From assembly GCA_014729455.1 (NCBI GenBank), contig WJJW01000396.1, positions 1 to 5,761 of the forward strand: 5,761 nt of DNA, given 5' to 3'. This stretch comes from Candidatus Eiseniibacteriota bacterium. GTDB taxonomy: Bacteria; Eisenbacteria; RBG-16-71-46; CAIMUX01; VGJL01. The position numbers and the translations under genes are program-made. Shown in pieces: positions 1 to 4,746 of the stretch (within the stretch, counting starts at the first letter, position 1; the number at the start of each line of letters is the position of its first letter). Under the pieces are notes generated by a model. That model had not been told where the DNA came from and did no database searches. It was given only the letters and a program-made list of their open reading frames with translations.

Positions 1-206
1 CCGGTGTAGGTCCCCGGTCCGACCCGGATCGTGTCCCCCGGCTGGGCGGCGTCGATCGCCGACTGGATCGTCGGATGGGCGCCGGTCCCGTCCGCCTCCA
101 CCGACCGGCTCGCCGATCGGGCCGACGAGCCCGGGATCCCGGTGGCGAGGAGGAGCAGGGCGAGAATCGGCGGGGCGATCCGGACCGCGCGCGAGATCGT
201 CTTCAT
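1..206 (-). CDS. Secreted right-handed beta-helix (pectin-lyase-like) protein, N-terminal fragment
   Basis: Only the first 68 codons lie in the window; the gene runs off the left edge. Read on the minus strand from ATG at 206-204, the product opens with a clear Sec signal peptide: basic n-region MKTISRAVR, hydrophobic core of about residues 10-24 (rich in Leu/Ala/Ile), then a small-residue region (GSSARSA, 26-32) suited to signal peptidase I. Residues 38-67 contain ADGTG, PTIQSAIDAA and a GDTIRVGPGTY block. This is the usual entry to right-handed parallel beta-helix domains (pectate-lyase fold, DUF1565/NosD-like). Such proteins are exported and often bind or cleave polysaccharide, but this fragment has no catalytic residues, so no substrate is assigned. 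There is no Shine-Dalgarno sequence before the ATG; a -10-like element sits 7 bases upstream. The gene follows the MutS-like gene in the same direction after 39 bases. The family call is fairly sure, the function unknown. Confidence 0.85.
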   Translation of the reverse strand, partial: MKTISRAVRIAPPILALLLLATGIPGSSARSASRSVEADGTGAHPTIQSAIDAAQPGDTIRVGPGTYT

Positions 207-213
207 GGCGGCG

Positions 214-222
214 AGTCTAGCA
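214..222 (-). promoter_or_regulatory. Candidate extended -10 promoter for the beta-helix gene, leaderless geometry
   Basis: On the minus strand the sequence reads TGCTAGACT, a TGn extension plus a TAnnnT hexamer. Seven bases separate the hexamer from the ATG at 206, so a normal start point would fall at or next to the A of the start codon. No good -35 is visible at 17 bases spacing. The lack of any Shine-Dalgarno sequence in 207-245 supports a leaderless message. The motif is short and could arise by chance. Confidence 0.4.
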
Positions 223-245
223 CGCTCCGGCGAGGCGCGGAGTCC

Positions 246-2054
246 TCAGATCTCCAAGCCGATCGAGCGCATCAGGGCCAGCGCGTTGCTCCTCTCCACC
301 ACGCCCGGCAGCAGCCGGTAGTCGAAGAGGATCTCCTCCCCCTCGATCCGATCCTCGAAGTGGACGTTCCGGGCGCGCGGATGCAGCTCCTCGACGATCC
401 GCGACAGGGCGAGGTCGTGCGTCGTCACCAGACCGATCCCGCCGCGTTCCACGAACCCGCGGACGACCGCCGCCGCGCCGATCCTCCGGTCGTGCGAGTT
501 GGTGCCGTGCAGGACCTCGTCGATCAGGAACAGGAGCGACTCCGGTCCGGAGGCGAGATCCACGAGCTGCCGGAGTCGGAGGATCTCGGCGTAGAAACGG
601 GAACGCCCGTCGTGGAGCGAGTCGTTGGTGCGGATCGAGGCGCCCACCTGCAGGGGCGAGATCCGCAGGCGTCGCGCGCGGACCGGTCCTCCGGCGAGCG
701 CCAGCACCGCGTTGACGCCGATCGCCCGCAAGAGCGTGCTCTTGCCGGACATGTTCGACCCGCTGACCACCAGCAGGCGGACCGGATCGCCGAGGCGGAC
801 GTCGTTGCGAACGCAGCGGTCGTTGCGGATCAAGGGATGCCCCAGGCGTTCCCCCTCGATGCAGGGACCGGGCTCGACGACCTCGGGGAACGTCGCCTCT
901 TCCTCCTCGAAGGTCATCGCCGCGAGCGAGGCCAGCGCCTCGATCTCGCCGGCCGCCTCGATCCAGACCGGCACCGCCGCACCGTGTCTCTTCCGCCAGG
1001 CCTCGATCCCGCAAGCGATCTCGACGTTCCAGTTCAGCAGGATCGCGATCGGCGCGAAGAAGAGGTTGCGGCTCCATTCTTGCGCCTCCATCAGTCGCGC
1101 GAGCCGGGCGATCCGGGCCGACGGAGGAAGCCCCTCGGTCCGCAGCGATTCCTGCATCCGGCGCAGGTGTGTCGCGCGAAACCGGGCATCCTCGATCTGC
1201 CCGAGGATCCGGGACAGCATCCCCAGCTCCCGGTCCGGGCGCTCGGTGGAGCGGAGGATCCGTCCGACGCGCCGCATCCCGACGGCCGCGAGAAGGCCCT
1301 GCGCGATCAGGATCGCGGCGAGGGGCCGGCCTCCCGCTCCGGCGAGATAGCCGACCGCCGCGCCGACGGCCGCCACCGCCAGGATCCGTCCCGCCCACAG
1401 GAGCGCGGCCGGAGGAGGAGCGCTCCGCCCGCGGGCCCAGTCGAGGAGCGGCTCGGGGTCCAGGCGGCCGCGTCCTTCGGCTCCCTGCACGGCGAGCGCC
1501 TCGCGGAGATCCAGGGCGGAGGCGAGCTCCTCGACGGCCGGTTGTCGGCTGCGGATCGTCTCGGCCGGGGCGGGGGCGCGCAGCCAGTCGGCCAGGATCC
1601 GCTCTCCGATCCGCGTGCGGGCGACGCAGAGACGCTCGAACAGCGATCCCGCGCCGAATAGGTCGAGGTCGACGGCGTAGGGATGGTTCCGATCGAGGAA
1701 CCGCTCTCCCGAAACGCCCCGTCCGATCCACGCGTCGCTGCGGCGGGCGAGCGCGGCCTCGTGGAAGTCGACCGCGCGTTCGAGGGTTCGCCGCCGGCGG
1801 ACGGTCCGGTCGTGGACGACGACCAGAACGCAGAAGGCGGCGAGCGTCGCGACCGGAGCGAGCGGCGTGAGCGTCCGGTTGACGAACGCCAGCCAGGCGA
1901 GGATCCCGGTGGCGACGAAGAACGCGAGCCGCGCGTTGGCGATCCAGACCTCGCGTCGCGCGAGCCGACGGGCCGCGGCGCTCCGGTCCGCCAGACGGAT
2001 CTCGTGCTCCCGGACCGGCGCCCTCGTCTGGATCGACTCCCCCGTTTCTCCCAC
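246..2054 (-). CDS. Membrane-anchored MutS-family (MutS domain V) ATPase
   Basis: A 602-residue protein starting at GTG 2054-2052; an in-frame TAG just upstream excludes a longer start. The C-terminal third is a MutS-type ABC ATPase: GHPLI lead-in (405-409), Walker A GSNMSGKST (432-440), Walker B and signature region LLFLIDEVLHGTNS (507-520, D512/E513), and the H-loop TTHD (544-547, H546). Unlike canonical MutS (about 850 residues) it lacks the N-terminal mismatch-recognition domain. The N-terminus instead has two hydrophobic segments (about 42-58 and 62-80), followed by a basic stretch, with two more near 215-237 and 243-260. The region about 265-390 is helical and may be a short lever/clamp. 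MutS-like proteins of about 600 residues with predicted membrane segments are often annotated simply as MutS-related; their role is not established, and a mismatch-repair role should not be assumed. No Shine-Dalgarno sequence is seen. It is divergent from the reductase operon and codirectional with the beta-helix gene. Confidence 0.92.
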   Translation of the reverse strand: MGETGESIQTRAPVREHEIRLADRSAAARRLARREVWIANARLAFFVATGILAWLAFVNRTLTPLAPVATLAAFCVLVVVHDRTVRRRRTLERAVDFHEAALARRSDAWIGRGVSGERFLDRNHPYAVDLDLFGAGSLFERLCVARTRIGERILADWLRAPAPAETIRSRQPAVEELASALDLREALAVQGAEGRGRLDPEPLLDWARGRSAPPPAALLWAGRILAVAAVGAAVGYLAGAGGRPLAAILIAQGLLAAVGMRRVGRILRSTERPDRELGMLSRILGQIEDARFRATHLRRMQESLRTEGLPPSARIARLARLMEAQEWSRNLFFAPIAILLNWNVEIACGIEAWRKRHGAAVPVWIEAAGEIEALASLAAMTFEEEEATFPEVVEPGPCIEGERLGHPLIRNDRCVRNDVRLGDPVRLLVVSGSNMSGKSTLLRAIGVNAVLALAGGPVRARRLRISPLQVGASIRTNDSLHDGRSRFYAEILRLRQLVDLASGPESLLFLIDEVLHGTNSHDRRIGAAAVVRGFVERGGIGLVTTHDLALSRIVEELHPRARNVHFEDRIEGEEILFDYRLLPGVVERSNALALMRSIGLEI

Positions 2055-2060
2055 GGAAGG

Positions 2061-2089
2061 AGCCTACGGCAGCCGCGCCGCCCCGTCAC
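2061..2089 (-). promoter_or_regulatory. Candidate promoter for the MutS-like gene, leaderless geometry
   Basis: On the minus strand, GTGACG (2089-2084, four of six matches to TTGACA) is followed after 17 bases by TAGGCT (2066-2061, a TAnnnT hexamer). Only six bases (CCTTCC) then separate it from the GTG start at 2054. There is no Shine-Dalgarno sequence, so transcription would start at or beside the initiation codon. The TAG of the hexamer is also the in-frame stop that fixes the start. Confidence 0.45.
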
Positions 2090-2104
2090 GCCGAGAGCGC
2101 GGCG

Positions 2105-2133
2105 TCGAACCCCGCCGGCGGTGTTGCTAGGAT
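2105..2133 (+). promoter_or_regulatory. Candidate extended -10 promoter of the reductase-methyltransferase operon
   Basis: TGCTAGGAT at 2125-2133 gives a TGn extension and hexamer TAGGAT. A weak -35-like TCGAAC (2105-2110) lies 17 bases upstream. The predicted start point near 2140 leaves a leader of about 60 bases before the reductase ATG. A perfect 10-base palindrome, CCGCCGGCGG (2112-2121), lies in the spacer; it could be an operator, but GC-rich DNA makes such palindromes by chance. Confidence 0.4.
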
Positions 2134-2190
2134 CCCCGCAGGAGATTCGGGCCGCGGCGGATCGTTTCGCGGCGCCCGGGACACCGGAGG

Positions 2191-2195
2191 GGAGG
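2191..2195 (+). promoter_or_regulatory. Ribosome binding site of the aldo/keto reductase gene
   Basis: GGAGG ends six bases before ATG 2202, within a purine-rich run (2186-2195). It decides in favour of this start over the many upstream in-frame codons of the open frame. Confidence 0.75.
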
Positions 2196-2201
2196 CAGAA
2201 G

Positions 2202-3188
2202 ATGCGCAAGCGAACGCTGGGAAAGACCGACCTCGAGCTCACGACGGTCGGTCTGGGGACCTGGGCGATGGGCGGGGGAGGCTGGGACTTCGGCTGGGGT
2301 CCCCAGGACGACGAGGAATCGATCGCCACGATCCACCGGGCTCTCGAGCTGGGGATCGACTGGATCGACACCGCCCCCGTCTACGGCTTCGGCCACGCGG
2401 AGGAGGTCGTCGGCCGGGCGATCCGGGGACGTCGGCACGAGGTGACCATCGCCACGAAATGCGGGCTCGTCTGGGAGCCGGGCAACCCGACGCCGATCAA
2501 CCGCCTCGGCGCCGAATCGGTCCGGGCCGAGTGCGAGGCGAGCCTGGCGCGCCTCGGCATCGAGACGATCGATCTCTACCAGATCCACTGGCCGGATCCC
2601 GAGGAGCGGATCGAGGAAGCGTGGAGGGCGATCGACGCGCTGATCGACGCCGGAAAGGTCCGCTACGGCGGCGTCTCCAACTTCGACGCCGGCCAGCTCG
2701 CCCGGGTCGGCGCGATCCGCCCGGTCGCTTCGTTGCAGCCTCCGTACAGCATGATGGCGCGCGGGATCGAGAGCGAGATTCTTCCCCATTGCGCGCGCAA
2801 CGGGATCGGGGTCGTCGCGTACAGCCCCCTGCGCGTCGGGATGCTGACGGGCAAGGTCGACCGCGCGTGGGTCGACGCCCTTCCACAGGACGACTGGCGT
2901 CGGAACAGCCGCGACTTCCGGGATCCCCGCCTCCCGGTGAACCTGAACACCGTCGAGAAGCTGCAAGGGATCGCGCGACGGGCCGGCCGGTCGGTCTCCG
3001 AGCTGGCGATCGCCTGGGTCCTCCGGCGCCCCGAGGTGACCTCCGCCATCGTGGGGGCGCGCCGACCCGACCAGATCGAGCAGACCGCTCCGGCGGCGGA
3101 TTGGGAGCTGTCGGAGGAGACGATCGCCGAGATCGACCGGTTGCTCGCCGAGCGCGAGAGGGCGATCGCCGCTCTCGACGAGGAGTGA
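2202..3188 (+). CDS. Aldo/keto reductase (AKR11/YhdN-IolS-like)
   Basis: A 328-residue NADP(H)-type oxidoreductase of the (beta/alpha)8 aldo/keto reductase superfamily, full length for the family and probably cytosolic. The catalytic tetrad is intact: D56 and Y61 in IDTAPVYGFG, K86 in ATKCGL, and H129 in LYQIHWPD. Other family marks are GLGTWAMGG (17-25), GVSNF (157-161), LQPPYSMM (178-185), AYSPL (206-210), and the cofactor-phosphate region IVGARRPDQIEQ (283-294). IDTAPVYGFG and IHWPDP closely recall Bacillus YhdN (general stress protein 69) and IolS, so AKR11 type is the best guess. These enzymes reduce aldehydes and ketones, with physiological substrates mostly unknown. It is the first gene of a likely operon; its stop codon overlaps the next start. 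The start is fixed by GGAGG six bases upstream and by where homology to the family begins. Confidence 0.95.
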   Translation: MRKRTLGKTDLELTTVGLGTWAMGGGGWDFGWGPQDDEESIATIHRALELGIDWIDTAPVYGFGHAEEVVGRAIRGRRHEVTIATKCGLVWEPGNPTPINRLGAESVRAECEASLARLGIETIDLYQIHWPDPEERIEEAWRAIDALIDAGKVRYGGVSNFDAGQLARVGAIRPVASLQPPYSMMARGIESEILPHCARNGIGVVAYSPLRVGMLTGKVDRAWVDALPQDDWRRNSRDFRDPRLPVNLNTVEKLQGIARRAGRSVSELAIAWVLRRPEVTSAIVGARRPDQIEQTAPAADWELSEETIAEIDRLLAERERAIAALDEE

Positions 3189-3853
3189 CCGGGTACTACG
3201 AGACGCGGCTCGCCGGAGAGCGCCTCGATCGTTGCTACGCGATCGCGCCGCCGCGGGTGCGGAGGTACCTGGAGGCGGAGGTCGAACATCTGCGCGGGCG
3301 TCTCGCGCCGGGCGACCGGTTGCTGGAACTCGGCTGCGGCACCGGCCGGGTCCTGTTCGCCGTCGCACCGAACGCGGGCGAGGCGATCGGCGTGGATACC
3401 TCGATGGAGAGCCTCCGTGTCGCCGCAGCGCGCGGAAACGGATCGGTCCGCCTGCTGGCGATGGACGCGATCGCCCTGGGCTTCCGCAGCGGCTCGTTCG
3501 ACTGCGTCGCTTGCCTGCAGAACGGCATCTCCGCGTTTCACGCCGACCGGGCGCGCCTGCTGCGGGAGGCGATCCGGGTCGCGCGGCCGGGAGGGATCGT
3601 GCTGTTCAGCACCTACGCGGCGGGCTTCTGGGAGCCGCGGCTCGAGTGGTTCCGGCTGCAGGCGAACGAGGGCCTGCTCGGCCCGATCGACGAGGAAGCG
3701 ACCGGCTCGGGGCGGATCGTCTGCCGGGACGGATTCGCGGCGGAGACGCCGGAGCCGGAAGAGCTCCGCGCCCTGACCGCCGGCCTCCCCGGGCGGGTCC
3801 GCGTCTACGAGGTCGATGGATCGAGCCTGTTCTGCGAGATCACGACCGACTGA
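3185..3853 (+). CDS. Class I SAM-dependent methyltransferase (first of two)
   Basis: A 222-residue Rossmann-fold methyltransferase. GTG 3185-3187 is the chosen start because it overlaps the reductase stop in GTGA and gives a protein beginning TGYYETRLAGERL. GAGGAG immediately abuts it, so initiation probably depends on translational coupling with the reductase. SAM-binding motif I is LLELGCGTGRV (46-56) and the acidic residue after strand 2 is D71 (GVDTS). Motif IV-like text is GSFDCVACLQNG (103-114), followed by the post-motif ARPGG (133-137) and strand 5 IVLFSTY. Residues 16-36, including APPRVRRYLEAEVEHL, form a charged N-terminal helix that probably caps the substrate site. Nothing in the sequence identifies the methyl acceptor. 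It shares only fold motifs with the next gene, so the pair is not a recent duplication. The neighbouring MttB homologue makes a small-molecule or amine acceptor plausible, but that is inference. Confidence 0.88.
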   Translation: MTGYYETRLAGERLDRCYAIAPPRVRRYLEAEVEHLRGRLAPGDRLLELGCGTGRVLFAVAPNAGEAIGVDTSMESLRVAAARGNGSVRLLAMDAIALGFRSGSFDCVACLQNGISAFHADRARLLREAIRVARPGGIVLFSTYAAGFWEPRLEWFRLQANEGLLGPIDEEATGSGRIVCRDGFAAETPEPEELRALTAGLPGRVRVYEVDGSSLFCEITTD

Positions 3854-3855
3854 AC

Positions 3856-3864
3856 GGAGAGGAG
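3856..3864 (+). promoter_or_regulatory. Ribosome binding site of the second methyltransferase gene
   Basis: GGAGAGGAG lies in the 14-base gap after the first methyltransferase's stop. It leaves 3 to 7 bases to ATG 3868, depending on which purine block pairs. It supports independent initiation within the operon. Confidence 0.7.
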
Positions 3865-3867
3865 TCG

Positions 3868-4668
3868 ATGGATCGATCGGGCGGGTATGTCGAGGCTGCG
3901 TTCGTGGCGGAGCTGTACGATCGGGTCGTTCCGTACCGCGACCGACCCGACGTGCCGTTCTACGTCGAGGAGGCGGTGCGCAGCCTCGGACCGGTCCTCG
4001 AACTGGGATGCGGAACGGGCCGCGTCCTGATCCCGATCGCCCGCGAGGGGATCCGGATCACCGGTCTGGACCTGTCCGTGTCGATGCTCGCCGTCTGCCG
4101 CGCCCGTCTCGCCGAGGAGCCGGACGAGGTGCGGCAACGGGCGGAGATCGTTCAGGGGGACATGCGCTGCTTCGCGCTGAACCGGCGATTCGCGCTCGCG
4201 ACGATTCCGTTTCGCGCCTTCCAGCACCTGACGGCGGTCGAGGACCAGCTCTCCTGTCTCGACAGCGTCCACCGGCACCTCGACGAGGGAGGGCGGTTGA
4301 TCCTCGATCTCTTCAATCCGTCCCTGCCGAGTCTGGTCCAGGAGATCGAGCCCGGCAAGCCGATGGGGGAGGATCCGGAGTTCGAGATGCCCGACGGACG
4401 GCGGGTCGTCCGGTCCTTCCGGCTGCGGTCCCGCGATTGGCACGCCCAGCTCCTCGACGTGGAGATGATCTACGCGATCCTCCATCCCTCCGGCAGGATC
4501 GAGCGGCTCGTCCACCGGTTTCCGCTCCGCTACTTCTTCCGGTTCGAGGTGGAGCACCTCCTGCATCGTGCGGGGTTCCGGGTCGAGCGGCTCTACTCCG
4601 GCTACGACCGGGACCCGTACGGGAGCCGCTATCCCGGGGAGCTGGTCTTCGTCGCGCGAAAGGCGTGA
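3868..4668 (+). CDS. Class I SAM-dependent methyltransferase (second of two)
   Basis: A 266-residue soluble class I methyltransferase. The N-terminal residues FVAELYDRVVPYRDRPDVPF (12-31) are typical of a large family of small bacterial SAM methyltransferases. Motif I is VLELGCGTGRV (43-53), the ribose-binding acidic residue is D68 in GLDLS, and GDMR (97-100) contacts adenine in relatives. IPFRAFQHL (113-121) matches the motif IV segment, and GGRLILDLFNP (141-151) is strand 5 with its turn. The C-terminal half (about 175-262) inserts beta strands with an RYFFRFEVEHLLHRAGF helix near 221-237, a usual arrangement in this group and probably a substrate lid. The acceptor is unknown; many relatives carry only a generic name. 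It follows the first methyltransferase by 14 bases with its own ribosome binding site and ends only 12 bases before the promoter of the MttB gene. Confidence 0.93.
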   Translation: MDRSGGYVEAAFVAELYDRVVPYRDRPDVPFYVEEAVRSLGPVLELGCGTGRVLIPIAREGIRITGLDLSVSMLAVCRARLAEEPDEVRQRAEIVQGDMRCFALNRRFALATIPFRAFQHLTAVEDQLSCLDSVHRHLDEGGRLILDLFNPSLPSLVQEIEPGKPMGEDPEFEMPDGRRVVRSFRLRSRDWHAQLLDVEMIYAILHPSGRIERLVHRFPLRYFFRFEVEHLLHRAGFRVERLYSGYDRDPYGSRYPGELVFVARKA

Positions 4669-4680
4669 CGTGCGGGCCGA

Positions 4681-4689
4681 TGGTATACT
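4681..4689 (+). promoter_or_regulatory. Extended -10 promoter of the MttB-family gene
   Basis: TGGTATACT gives a TGn extension and hexamer TATACT, five of six matches to TATAAT and conspicuous in such GC-rich DNA. No good -35 lies 16-18 bases upstream; GTGACG at 4665-4670 is too close at 13 bases. The predicted start near 4696 leaves a leader of about 50 bases. The site begins 12 bases after the preceding stop, so this gene can be expressed apart from the upstream operon. Confidence 0.6.
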
Positions 4690-4702
4690 CGCGCAGCCGG
4701 CG

Positions 4703-4732
4703 GCTCGCGTGAGCGCGGCGACCGAACGCCGC
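4703..4732 (+). other. Two adjacent hairpins in the leader of the MttB-family gene
   Basis: GCTC-GCGT-GAGC (4703-4714) forms a 4-base stem with a tetraloop. It abuts a perfect 6-base stem, GCGGCG-ACCGAA-CGCCGC (4715-4732). The ribosome binding site begins 2 bases later. No T-run follows, so this is not an intrinsic terminator. It may affect translation or mRNA stability, or be incidental to high GC. It is far too short for a cobalamin riboswitch. Confidence 0.35.
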
Positions 4733-4734
4733 CC

Positions 4735-4742
4735 GGGAGGGG
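4735..4742 (+). promoter_or_regulatory. Strong ribosome binding site of the MttB-family gene
   Basis: GGGAGGGG contains a perfect GGAGG (4736-4740) with six bases to ATG 4747. No alternative in-frame ATG lies upstream as far as the promoter, so the start is well supported. Confidence 0.8.
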
Positions 4743-4746
4743 ATCG

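Noticed and set aside
225..242. Inverted repeat CTCCG-8 bases-CGGAG between the MutS-like and beta-helix genes, considered as a terminator
   Set aside because: The stem is only 5 bases and no T-run follows in either direction; high GC makes such stems common.
75..1661. Long plus-strand open frame (528 codons) antisense to the MutS-like and beta-helix genes
   Set aside because: Low-complexity Arg/Asp/Pro-rich product, no start-site signals, and fully antisense to well-supported coding sequence.
217..1731. Long minus-strand open frame (504 codons) overlapping the MutS-like gene in another frame
   Set aside because: Its product is Arg/Pro/Gly-rich with no recognisable domain, while the overlapping frame has complete MutS ATPase motifs. 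Long shadow frames are normal at this GC content.
3185..4668. The two adjacent SAM methyltransferases as a recent tandem duplication
   Set aside because: Similarity is confined to generic motif I (LELGCGTGRV). Lengths, N-termini and C-terminal halves differ, and the shared motif is encoded by different synonymous codons.
4669..4746. Cobalamin riboswitch ahead of the corrinoid-dependent methyltransferase gene
   Set aside because: The leader after the predicted start is only about 50 bases, far shorter than a cobalamin riboswitch, and no B12-box-like conserved core is visible.
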